DNA of 64,000 bases. It comes from Mesorhizobium terrae (lineage in GTDB: Bacteria; Pseudomonadota; Alphaproteobacteria; Rhizobiales; Rhizobiaceae). A program made the position numbers and the translations under genes. The DNA is taken from NCBI RefSeq assembly GCF_008727715.1, contig NZ_CP044218.1:4605501-4669500 (forward strand). The letters are read 5' to 3'. The notes beneath the pieces are model-generated. The model was not told the origin of the DNA and ran no database searches. It saw only the letters and a list, made by a program, of their open reading frames with translations. Below, in pieces: positions 47,403 through 54,898 of this stretch. Each line of letters starts with the position of its first letter. The stretch's first letter is position 1.

Positions 47403-49574
47403 ATGGGACTGCGCAGACTTCAGATCGAAAACCTCGTTCTCAGGGGCCGACTCTTCTACTGGCGGGCCCGCATTCCCGTCAGATTCGCGTCGGCGACAGG
47501 TAACGGCAGACTTTCACTGAGCCTTAGGCTCTCCGACCGTAAGAAGGCGTCCGTGGTGGCGCGGCGGCTCAACGCCCTGCTGTTGCAGCTCGAACTGATG
47601 CCGATGGCGAGAATGGCGACGAAGGACCAGCTGACCAAAATCTTTGCGCTTGAGATCGATGCCATGCGCGACGAGATCGAGGCGCTCGACCGTTCTGCCA
47701 GGCGCAGGGGCACGCTCCGCGATCCAGAGCATCGGGAAGCCGACCGCCAGGTCGGATGGGCCTACCGCCTGCTGCACGCCTACGGCACGACGGTGGAGCT
47801 TTCCTTCGATGACGGCAGCGAAGTCCATGCAGCACTGCTCGAAGCCGGCGCGGAACCAGGCGACATTCCCTTCATCGCATCGACATATCGATCGGAGCGA
47901 CAGGGCGCACTGTCCGATCGCGAAGGCCGCACGAGAAGCCCTTTCCTGCGTGACGTTCTTCACCGCATGGGCCAGGTCGGTCTCGACGACACCGCCCTCA
48001 ACCGCGACGCCGCGAGCGAAGAGATGTATCGCGCACGGGCCGACGCGCTGCTGGCATCCGCCGTCGATCCGAGGAAGCCGAAACTGTCGGGAGGCGCGCA
48101 GGAGCCAGAGCGAGCACCGATAGACGCCATCCCCGTCGCTCCGCCTGCGAAGCCCAGGTTGCTATGGAACGCCGACCCTGAGGAAGCGGCCGTAGTGCCA
48201 GTTGCTGCTGTTCGGCAGGTCACACCTTCGATTCCGCCGACATCAGCCGCAACTGCAAGCGATCCGGTCGAACCATCGAAGCCAGCTCCCGCTCTGGCCG
48301 TAGCTTCCAGCAAGACCAAGGCGCGCAAGGACCTGCCGCTCTCCGGCTTCGACGAGCAGGTGGAGAAGCTTGTCGCCAACAATCAGGACCAATGGGAAGA
48401 GGACACCGCCTCAGACGTCCGGGTCCTCGTCGGCATTTTCCGCGGCATCCTCGAAGAACACGGCGTGACGCATTCCGGCGAGATTACCCAGGAACACGTC
48501 GCCGCCCTTCGCCAGCATTTCAATCACATACTTCCCAACTATGGTCGCAGCCCGCGCCTCCGCAGGCTGTCTCCCCATCAGCTTCGCGAGGAAAGTCGTA
48601 GAGTAGCCGACGATGCTGAAAAGGACGGCAGGACGATCAGGCTCGGACTGAAGCCAGCGACGATCCGCCGACACCTAGGAAACTTGGACCATTTCCTGAA
48701 GCACCTGCGATCGTCACACTTTATGGTGCCTGAATGGACGTTCGAAGGGCTGCGTCCGAGGAAGCCGCCAAAGGGCGAGGTCAGGCTTCAGCAGGTGAAG
48801 CCTGGTCCCGACGACGTACGGCCAGTCTTCGATATGCCGATCTTCAAGGGACGGGAGCGCGCAGAAAAGCCTGACGTTCCGGGAGACCTTGTCTTCCATG
48901 GCTCGTTGTATTTCCTGCCGATGCTCTACTCCTATCTCGGGCCGCGCCGAAACGAATTTACGGGCCTGCTAGTGGACGAGATCGTTGAGAGGGACGGGCA
49001 CTGGGCGATCCAGATCAAAGCGAACGCAGTGCGGCGCATCAAGAACGCGCAGTCACATCGGTTGCTGCCCGTGCCGGACGAACTGTTGCGCCTGAAATTC
49101 ATTGAGTATGTGCAACGGCTCAAGGAACTTGGTCACACGCGGCTCTTCCCCGAACTGCACTCGCCCTATCTCAAGCGTAACGATCCGGGGGATCGCTTCT
49201 ACAAGGATTTCGTTCCGGTAGCGCAGCGTTGCCTCCCGGGCGTCCTGTGGGAGAGACCCATTCATGCCCTGCGCCATGGGTTTGCCGATACGCTGAAGAA
49301 TGCGGGCGTTTCCGAAGGCGTCATCGAAGATCTTTCCGGGCGACTGGGCGAGACGGAGACGGCAACGCGGTACACCAACCCAACGGGTTTGGCGCTGCTG
49401 CGGCTCATCATTTCGCGCTACCCGGTGATTACCGGACATCTGGAGCCGCAACCAATCCAATTACTTCCCTGGGTGGAGCAGAAGCTCCCGCCGCCTTGGG
49501 CTGGAAAGAAGAGCGGCGATCGGTTTGGCGACAAGCGCGGAACGCGGCCTAAGAAGAGCGCTCACAAGAAATGA
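47403..49574 (+). CDS. Large tyrosine site-specific integrase
   Basis: A 723-residue phage/ICE-type tyrosine recombinase. The N-terminal about 60 residues fit the DUF6538-like domain common in alphaproteobacterial integrases; a long proline/alanine-rich middle precedes an arm/core-binding SAM-like region (about 330-430) and the catalytic domain. Catalytic residues visible are the arginine in YLGPRRNE, lysine in the following beta-turn, H-x-x-R in HALRHGF (621-624) and the tyrosine in RYTNP (about 657); the second histidine position appears replaced (SGRLGE instead of LGH). ATG 47367 is an alternative start. Immediately downstream of tRNA-Gln. Confidence 0.92.
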   Translation: MGLRRLQIENLVLRGRLFYWRARIPVRFASATGNGRLSLSLRLSDRKKASVVARRLNALLLQLELMPMARMATKDQLTKIFALEIDAMRDEIEALDRSARRRGTLRDPEHREADRQVGWAYRLLHAYGTTVELSFDDGSEVHAALLEAGAEPGDIPFIASTYRSERQGALSDREGRTRSPFLRDVLHRMGQVGLDDTALNRDAASEEMYRARADALLASAVDPRKPKLSGGAQEPERAPIDAIPVAPPAKPRLLWNADPEEAAVVPVAAVRQVTPSIPPTSAATASDPVEPSKPAPALAVASSKTKARKDLPLSGFDEQVEKLVANNQDQWEEDTASDVRVLVGIFRGILEEHGVTHSGEITQEHVAALRQHFNHILPNYGRSPRLRRLSPHQLREESRRVADDAEKDGRTIRLGLKPATIRRHLGNLDHFLKHLRSSHFMVPEWTFEGLRPRKPPKGEVRLQQVKPGPDDVRPVFDMPIFKGRERAEKPDVPGDLVFHGSLYFLPMLYSYLGPRRNEFTGLLVDEIVERDGHWAIQIKANAVRRIKNAQSHRLLPVPDELLRLKFIEYVQRLKELGHTRLFPELHSPYLKRNDPGDRFYKDFVPVAQRCLPGVLWERPIHALRHGFADTLKNAGVSEGVIEDLSGRLGETETATRYTNPTGLALLRLIISRYPVITGHLEPQPIQLLPWVEQKLPPPWAGKKSGDRFGDKRGTRPKKSAHKK

Positions 49575-49738
49575 TTGCGGGATAGAGCGCCGCCAGACGA
49601 CGTGCCCTATGGTCAAAAGGTAGTGGTTTGTCGGCAGCTCAATCCGCGATCTGGCCCGTGGACCCAGCCCAACGAGTGTTGTCCCCAATTCCATCTGGCA
49701 CCTGCAGGTGTTTGGCGGACGCGTCGTTTGGGCAGATG

Positions 49739-49751
49739 CAAACGGAGTTTG
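49739..49751. repeat. Palindrome family B, copy 1 (CAAACGGAGTTTG)
   Basis: Near-palindrome differing by one base from the perfect form at 49988. It lies about 165 bases after the integrase stop. Confidence 0.5.
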
Positions 49752-49910
49752 TCCAGCTCCTGGTCGGCAGCCTTCGGCATGCATTTCGCCTTGCAAGACC
49801 GGGATCAATGACTTCGCAACGGGTGACAGCTCGTCGGCACACGCATTTGATCGCGCAGCATGTCGAGCCAAGTTGCTGGCAACGCAAAACAAATCAGAAA
49901 AATTTGCGCT

Positions 49911-49970
49911 ATTCGGATTCTGATCTTTCGCACAGCGATTCAGAAGTCTCAGCAAGCGATTCAGCATTCG
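49911..49970. repeat. Three 21-bp phased direct repeats (iteron-like)
   Basis: GATTC occurs at 49916, 49937 and 49958, an exact 21-base period (two helical turns). The second and third units share AGCGATTCAG, and the first is a diverged form (TCGGATTCTG). They sit next to an AT-rich stretch and just upstream of a perfect palindrome and the start of the small basic protein gene. Confidence 0.55.
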
Positions 49971-49987
49971 AGAACGTCGTTACATGG

Positions 49988-50000
49988 CAAACGGCGTTTG
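49988..50000. repeat. Palindrome family B, copy 2 (CAAACGGCGTTTG)
   Basis: Perfect 13-base palindrome (CAAACG-G-CGTTTG), 55 bases before the start codon at 50056, a suitable operator position for that gene. Confidence 0.6.
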
Positions 50001-50055
50001 TCGCTTGCATGGCCAGACGCCACCATTGTCCTGCACCATGATGAGGAGGATGACG

Positions 50056-50394
50056 ATGGCGCGGAGAGACGAGAGACTGGAGAAGCAGCGGATTTATCAG
50101 CGCGAATACCGAGAAAAACGCAGGGTGGAGCGGGCTCCCGATCGTGACGATATCGCGAGGGCCATGCTGCGCTACATGATCGTGACGGCGCTGCGGCGCG
50201 GCAACGACCGGCTGCTGAGCAGAGTGATCGCGGAGGTGTCGCGACAACTCATCGACCAAGGTTTCAAGGCCGAGGCAACGCGCGCCGCTTGGGACGGCCT
50301 GCTCGAGCGCTATGAGGATGGCTGGGATTTCTTCCCGAAGCCGCATCTGAGGCGGCACGAAGTCGACGCCACTGGCGATGGATCCGGGGACTGA
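50056..50394 (+). CDS. Small basic protein of unknown function, island-encoded
   Basis: A 112-residue protein with a very basic N-terminus (residues 2-25 rich in arginine, lysine and tyrosine: YQREYREKRR) and a predicted helical body with an acidic C-terminus. AGGAGG lies seven bases before the ATG at 50056. It resembles small proteins commonly found beside integrases in rhizobial islands, but I cannot assign a function; a DNA-binding or regulatory role fits the basic N-terminus and the flanking palindromes. Confidence 0.75.
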   Translation: MARRDERLEKQRIYQREYREKRRVERAPDRDDIARAMLRYMIVTALRRGNDRLLSRVIAEVSRQLIDQGFKAEATRAAWDGLLERYEDGWDFFPKPHLRRHEVDATGDGSGD

Positions 50395-50531
50395 CCAAGA
50401 GGCCCCCCTTCGTCGCTTCGTTGTCGGGCCTGGTATTGTTGTCGTCCGGCAATCCGATTTCGACTTTGACGAAGGCGCGGCTGCATGGCCTGTTATTCGG
50501 CCGCACCTTCCTGGGCACGGTATCGCTGCGG

Positions 50532-50544
50532 CAAACGGCGTTTA
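50532..50544. repeat. Palindrome family B, copy 3 (CAAACGGCGTTTA)
   Basis: Core AAACG-G-CGTTT is a perfect 11-base palindrome. It lies between the small basic protein gene and the end of the M41 gene, in a 210-base gap. Confidence 0.6.
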
Positions 50545-50578
50545 CATGGCCTTGTTGGTTCTCCCCCCATTACTTCGT

Positions 50579-50591
50579 CAAACGGCGTTTT
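50579..50591. repeat. Palindrome family B, copy 4 (CAAACGGCGTTTT)
   Basis: Same 11-base palindromic core, 47 bases after copy 3, just past the M41 stop codon. The pair could act together as a tandem operator or as a transcript-end signal. Confidence 0.6.
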
Positions 50592-50604
50592 CGGCACCAC
50601 CGAT

Positions 50605-51378
50605 TCAAGACTCGGCATTTTCGTTGCCGCTATCGGACATCAGTGCCGCAAGCTCATCGCCATCGAGCGTACCAACAGTCAGGAGCGCGTCGGCGATCAT
50701 CTGGACCGATGGACGATGGCACCGGATGAGCTCGCGCGCCTGGCGATAGGCATATTCGAGCCGGTCGTTGACGCGGATGGCGAGTTCCGTCCCGTCTACC
50801 AGTTGGGCAAACTTTGCCTTGGTCTGCCTGTGGAGCAGTGGCATCTGCTTCGAGAAACCCAACGTCGTTTCCATCGCCAATGCTAGGTCGGTGGCAAGGC
50901 TGAGGTCGCTTCGCGGTGAACCGCCGGCTCCGGCCGACACGCTTCCCAGAAGCTCTTCTTCTGCGGCACGACCGGCCAGCTTCGTGACGATCTGGGCGTT
51001 GATGCCCGCCTCTGTCTGGGCGACGAGACTGTAGGTCTCGCCTTCGACATGCCCACCATGGGGACCATCGATTGTGACTGTGTCGATCCGGGCGGTGCCG
51101 AGCGCCATATGCGCAACGACATGGCCGGCTTCGTGGATTGCCATTCGCCGTCGCAGGCTCTCGGGCCGGACAGGTTTGGTAGCAGCAAGCCTCGCCTGCA
51201 GATCGCCGAAGCTCAGTCGGCGACGTTCGCGGCGGGCGTTCTGGCGCGCTTCACGCACGATCCGCTCGACATCGGCACCGGTTAGCCCACTCGCCTGACG
51301 TGCGAGGGTGTGCAGGACAGCCTGACTGTCACCATCAATCATATGCGTCGGCAATCTCTTCTCCATAACCCTTTGCAC
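50605..51378 (-). CDS. Soluble M41 (FtsH-type) zinc metalloprotease carrying the end of an AAA lid
   Basis: A 257-residue protein with the catalytic HEAGH motif at 82-86 and a conserved TDLA aspartate further on (about residue 149) as third zinc ligand, so the protease site looks complete. It lacks the ATPase and membrane segments of FtsH. Residues 30-60 (SGLTGADVERIV...) are the C-terminal half of an AAA lid, normally fused to the ATPase. The start is ambiguous: GTG at 51378 with GGGAG close by, ATG at 51366 or 51342. It is the last gene of a run with the AAA ATPase and a DUF6634-like gene. Contains a GGCAAACTTTGCC palindrome (50806-50818). Confidence 0.85.
   Translation of the reverse strand: MQRVMEKRLPTHMIDGDSQAVLHTLARQASGLTGADVERIVREARQNARRERRRLSFGDLQARLAATKPVRPESLRRRMAIHEAGHVVAHMALGTARIDTVTIDGPHGGHVEGETYSLVAQTEAGINAQIVTKLAGRAAEEELLGSVSAGAGGSPRSDLSLATDLALAMETTLGFSKQMPLLHRQTKAKFAQLVDGTELAIRVNDRLEYAYRQARELIRCHRPSVQMIADALLTVGTLDGDELAALMSDSGNENAES
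50806..50818. repeat. Palindrome family A, copy 1 (GGCAAACTTTGCC)
   Basis: Perfect 13-base palindrome (GGCAAA-C-TTTGCC) lying inside the M41 coding sequence, identical to the cores of two intergenic copies at 54328 and 56501. Confidence 0.55.
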
Positions 51379-51423
51379 CTTCTCCCTTCACCCCTCTTTT
51401 CATTTCCCGTTGGTCCCCTACCC

Positions 51424-51762
51424 CTAGGAATTGGCTGCAACTCCGCTTGGCCGACCGAGGCGATAAAAGCGCGAGCGTGTCCGGGCCCAGGACTGGTCGT
51501 GAGCCACAAGCACAAGATCGGATGTTGCAATCAGTCTGCCGGTGCCGGTCAGGATGGGGTGACCGGACGACAGGCCGGCCAGATAGGGAACCGAGTGCTC
51601 GGCAACGACCCAATGATCGAGGATGGGCGCTCCGGCAGCCAGTTCCTTGGGATCGGCGCCATTGCGGATTTTCTCCATATCAGCAGCAAGGGTGACCAGG
51701 CGGTCGGCCTCGCGTTCGAAACGAGGGTCATAGCGGCCGGTCTGTGGGTCGAACATCAACAT
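51424..51762 (-). CDS. DUF6634-like small protein
   Basis: A 112-residue protein starting MLMFDPQTGRYDP, with a pattern (FERE...LAADMEKI..., a conserved GHPIL block and WARTRSRFYRLGRP near the end) that matches the DUF6634 family of mobile-element proteins as I remember it. Function unknown. AGGAG lies 12 bases before the ATG at 51762. It sits between the AAA gene (137-base gap) and the M41 gene (45-base gap), separating what look like two halves of an FtsH-type protein. Confidence 0.7.
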   Translation of the reverse strand: MLMFDPQTGRYDPRFEREADRLVTLAADMEKIRNGADPKELAAGAPILDHWVVAEHSVPYLAGLSSGHPILTGTGRLIATSDLVLVAHDQSWARTRSRFYRLGRPSGVAANS

Positions 51763-51899
51763 GTGTCAGGGGCGCTCCTGTTGAGTGGGCGTCGTGCTTG
51801 ATTCAGTCGGTTGTCGCTTTTTCTTGGGTGGAATCAGCAGGTGCAGCTTTGTGCCGCGAGGCACTCACCTTGATCATGGCTAGAATCGTGCCCGTTTGC

Positions 51900-53672
51900 T
51901 CACTCTGCAGCGCTTGCGACGATGGCTTCGAGATCGTCACCAAGATGATGGCGCAGGATGCCGGCCAGGGCCGCGATGTCGGGCGGCGGGATGTTGATGT
52001 GCCTCTCGAGCCGACCTGACCGCAGCAGCGCCGGGTCGATCACCTGCGGGTTGTTAGTTGCCGCGACGACGATGACGCCCGGAGTTTTGACGGCGCCATC
52101 AAGCAGTTCGAGACCTCTGTTGACGACTGATGTCCAGTACTGGTCCCACTCGCCTCTCCGTTCGCGGCTACCGATCCCGTCGATCTCGTCAATGAAGACA
52201 ATCCTCGGCTTCATTGGTTCCGCTTCGGCAAAAGTTGCGCTCATGCGCCTCAGCACATCACCTAGGTATCCCGGCTCCAGCCATGTCGCCACCGATGTTG
52301 CAACCAGCGGCACCTGAAGGCTGTTGCACAAGGCGCGGGCAAACATCGTCTTGCCAGTGCCTGGTGATCCCGACAGCAAGATCCTCGTACTCATCTCTTG
52401 CCAGGCGAGTTCGCCAGCCCGCCACAGCTCCAGGTCCTCTTTGAGCGACAAAGCCCAATCGACCGCTTCGCCATATCCGGCGAGCGTTTCGATGCGTGGA
52501 ATGAACTGATCCGATGTCGTGCCGCCCGGCACGCAGGGCTGGATGACATCGGTGCCGCTGCCAGAGTCGCGGCCTGGCTTGCGCTTCACAATGCCCCCCG
52601 CGATAGAGTGCCCAGTACTCCCTTCCCCGCCCGCTTCCTGCTTCACCCGGAAGCGTCGGCGTCCAAGTTCACCAAGCAGTTCGAAAGCACGGGCCGGCGA
52701 CTGGCCCGGACGGATGGCAAGCGCGAGATCCGAAAGCGAAAGCGCCGCAGTATGTTCGGGAACAAGATGACCATCATGGCTCGAGCCCAGAACTGCCAGG
52801 AGCGTGTTCATCACGATGGCAGGTGTCAGCGGCCCGCAATCGAGTCTAACAACAGCGATCCGTCGCAGAACCTCGGGGATTACCCGTCCACGCTCAGAGA
52901 TACCGATGACCGGATAACCGCTTTCGGCCGCGAACCCGAGTTGGCGATCCCGCCAGTCGCCGTCGTCATCGAGTTCCGACGCTTTGAAGACGATTGCATG
53001 CCATCTTGGATCTTTGGCCCGCGAGAAGCGAAGCGACCCGGATCGCGAGAGCTCACTACCCTCACAAACAGCAACCCGTCCAGGCACGATCGCACCGCCC
53101 GCGACCAGGCCCAGGAAGATCTCCTCGAAGCCTTCGACTTCGGCCGTGACCGCGACAATAGGCGAAAGCGTCGAAAGGACTGCCGCGATCTCCGCTGGCG
53201 GCAGATCATTCCTGCCTGCAGCCTGCGCGATCAGAAGTGCGGCTGCGACATCGCCGGCCCGCAAAGGCATGGCTGAAGCTCGAACGGCGTCAACCAGCGC
53301 ACGCACCTGGTGCACAAGCCGAGGGCTGATCTTACCATCGGCATCGGCCTGCGAGGTCCCGTCGCCGCCCCGGGTTCCCTCGGTGCGCATCTTCACCGAG
53401 GTGGTGCGGAAAAAATCGTCGCTGTCATCGCTGCGCCTTACGCGCCCGGCGGCGCTGCTGCGACGGATCATCCACAGCGCGTCTTCCGCTGATTTCCCCG
53501 ATACCAGCGGCCCGACAGCAAAACCGCGCGGCCCGGCGCAAGACCCACGGTCTGCCTGATCTTCCGGGAGCATGCGCAGAATCCCGCTGGCAACCGCGTC
53601 GTGGACAGCTTCACTGGCCGCCCGGCGTCCGATCCGCCGGACAAAATATCTGGCGAGACGCGCCTCCATCAT
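51900..53672 (-). CDS. AAA+ ATPase with truncated lid domain (FtsH-like motor)
   Basis: A 590-residue soluble ATPase. Residues 1-390 form an unrecognised N-terminal region; the AAA core follows with Walker A GSPGTGKT (about 435-442), Walker B IVFIDEIDG (about 492-500), sensor ATNN and the arginine-finger-like DPALLRSGRLERH. The protein stops only about 25 residues into the C-terminal lid subdomain, whereas AAA proteins of this kind carry about 70 more. The missing lid helices appear at the start of the M41 protein two genes downstream. The ATG at 53672 overlaps the upstream stop (ATGA) and has GGAGGAGGG six bases upstream. Confidence 0.88.
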   Translation of the reverse strand: MMEARLARYFVRRIGRRAASEAVHDAVASGILRMLPEDQADRGSCAGPRGFAVGPLVSGKSAEDALWMIRRSSAAGRVRRSDDSDDFFRTTSVKMRTEGTRGGDGTSQADADGKISPRLVHQVRALVDAVRASAMPLRAGDVAAALLIAQAAGRNDLPPAEIAAVLSTLSPIVAVTAEVEGFEEIFLGLVAGGAIVPGRVAVCEGSELSRSGSLRFSRAKDPRWHAIVFKASELDDDGDWRDRQLGFAAESGYPVIGISERGRVIPEVLRRIAVVRLDCGPLTPAIVMNTLLAVLGSSHDGHLVPEHTAALSLSDLALAIRPGQSPARAFELLGELGRRRFRVKQEAGGEGSTGHSIAGGIVKRKPGRDSGSGTDVIQPCVPGGTTSDQFIPRIETLAGYGEAVDWALSLKEDLELWRAGELAWQEMSTRILLSGSPGTGKTMFARALCNSLQVPLVATSVATWLEPGYLGDVLRRMSATFAEAEPMKPRIVFIDEIDGIGSRERRGEWDQYWTSVVNRGLELLDGAVKTPGVIVVAATNNPQVIDPALLRSGRLERHINIPPPDIAALAGILRHHLGDDLEAIVASAAE

Positions 53673-54193
53673 CGGCCGCCCTCCTCCGCCGACAACTGTG
53701 GCTTCGGATCCAGCAGCCCGAGGTCGCCAAGCCACTCAGCGACTGAGCGGCATGCCGGATCGCCTGCCTCGACAGCCTTAGTAAGGCGGTCGCAGACCGA
53801 GACCGGCAGCGACACGCTATGCGTGAGCGCCGAACGGGCAAAGTGAACAGCAAGGCCAACGATCACAGCCGGATCGTCGGCAGCTTTAAGGCGGCAGTGG
53901 CATGACGTCATTAGCCCGGCCCGGGCTAGCCGAGTGCATTCCGGGCTATGGCCGAGCAGTTCAAGCACCGTTTGGATAGAGCTGACCCTCCGTCCCGGAG
54001 AGTTCTGAGCAGAGGCCGCGCCAACGTCTCCAGTATGCGGAAGCGACTGTTTACCAAGACCGTGCAGTGCTTGTCGGATCACACGTCGATCACGGGACGA
54101 TGGGCTCGCGACTGTGCCGGTGGGATCACTGACTGGCGACGTAAACGCTGGATCGGGGCGCGGCACCGGATTGTTGGGATGGGGCTCGTACAT
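53669..54193 (-). CDS. Unknown protein, first gene of the AAA-M41 run
   Basis: A 174-residue protein with no family I recognise: a proline-rich N-terminus, a histidine/cysteine-containing centre (SHCH-type CHCRL) and a helical C-terminal half with a VCDRLTKAVEAGDPACRSVAEWLGDL segment. The ATG at 54193 has GGGAG about 11 bases upstream; a GTG at 54226 is an alternative. Its stop overlaps the AAA start by four bases, so the two proteins are made together and probably work together, for example as an adaptor. Confidence 0.6.
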   Translation of the reverse strand: MYEPHPNNPVPRPDPAFTSPVSDPTGTVASPSSRDRRVIRQALHGLGKQSLPHTGDVGAASAQNSPGRRVSSIQTVLELLGHSPECTRLARAGLMTSCHCRLKAADDPAVIVGLAVHFARSALTHSVSLPVSVCDRLTKAVEAGDPACRSVAEWLGDLGLLDPKPQLSAEEGGR

Positions 54194-54321
54194 AGGCAAG
54201 AAATCTCCCGCCCGCGGCGGAGCCACGGGTACAGCTGGAACAAGAATGGTGGGTGTTGGCGCTGACGCCGCGCGCGGTAGGCAATTCAGACCTATCGATG
54301 CGGCCTAATGTCAGAGCCCCA

Positions 54322-54346
54322 ACCTCAGGCAAACTTTGCCTGAGGT
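54322..54346. repeat. Palindrome family A, copy 2 (25-base perfect palindrome)
   Basis: ACCTCAGGCAAA and TTTGCCTGAGGT flank a single C, a perfect 25-base palindrome whose core GGCAAACTTTGCC recurs at 50806 and 56501. It is 129 bases upstream of the start at 54193 and 28 bases after the stop of the small gene at 54374, so it may be an operator of the AAA-M41 run or a transcript-end hairpin; there is no T-run. Confidence 0.65.
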
Positions 54347-54373
54347 GCAAAAGCGGGCCGTCGCCCGATGGCG

Positions 54374-54562
54374 CTACCAGGAGCTGACCGGGATGATCAG
54401 GCACTCATAGTGATCGCGCGATCTTGCACCGGTGGAACCAAGGAGTCCGCCCAGGCTGACCGGTGCAACCGCCTCACTGAACAAAATCGAGTCGATGTCG
54501 ACGGTGCCGCCAAAATGCTCGGAGGCTTTGCCGATCATGTATGCTGAGATAGAGGTCTTCAT
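54374..54562 (-). CDS. Small protein of unknown function
   Basis: A 62-residue ORF, MKTSISAYMIGKASEHFGG at the start, with a balanced amino-acid composition unlike the arginine-rich shadows around it. GGAAG lies about 11 bases before the ATG. It is upstream of the 174-residue unknown and the AAA-M41 run on the same strand. No family recognised. Confidence 0.45.
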   Translation of the reverse strand: MKTSISAYMIGKASEHFGGTVDIDSILFSEAVAPVSLGGLLGSTGARSRDHYECLIIPVSSW

Positions 54563-54898
54563 AGCCCTGCTCTTCCTTTCCAAGGGATCTGGGTCAGGCC
54601 TTCGATGGTGCGCTAACACCGTCGAGGGCCGTCTTGTCCGGCTGATTTGGCCGAAGCAGAATCATCCTGGCAGGATCCGCGGGAGATCTGAGCCCTTAAA
54701 ATGCAGGCCTGAAAAAAATTGCGATCGTAGAGTTAAGATTGGGCTCTCGCGGGCCAGATGTGCGGATGGCATACTTGGTCGTGGGGCACGACCGGTTTGT
54801 CATGGAAGCCTCGATAGTGTCCGGACCAAGGAGACGGATCGGCCCGGAGAGAACCAGGCCGATCGAACTTGAACAGTATCAGCGAGCATCGGCGGTGA
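54563..54898. other. Gap upstream of the small ORF
   Basis: About 335 bases between the DUF3102-like gene's end and the small ORF. I see no gene, only short overlapping frames without start signals. A stretch of six A residues at 54713 follows a GC-rich hairpin-like GCAGGCCTG. Confidence 0.4.

Larger units (their letters stand above)
49575..50055. other. Intergenic control region with phased repeats and palindromes
   Basis: About 480 bases without a gene between the integrase and the small basic protein gene. It holds two copies of a CAAACGGNGTTTG palindrome (49739-49751 and 49988-50000), an AT-rich patch (49884-49906) and three GATTC boxes spaced exactly 21 bases apart (first bases 49916, 49937 and 49958). 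This mix of phased repeats, AT-rich DNA and palindromes is typical of origins or complex operators on mobile elements. Confidence 0.5.

Noticed and set aside
49461..49967. Minus-strand open frame of 168 codons overlapping the integrase end
   Set aside because: Overlaps the integrase and the repeat region, has no ribosome-binding site and no family resemblance.
51806..51877. Tiny frame MIKVSASRHK... between the AAA and DUF6634-like genes
   Set aside because: Only about 24 codons with no clear ribosome-binding site; could be a leader peptide but nothing supports it.
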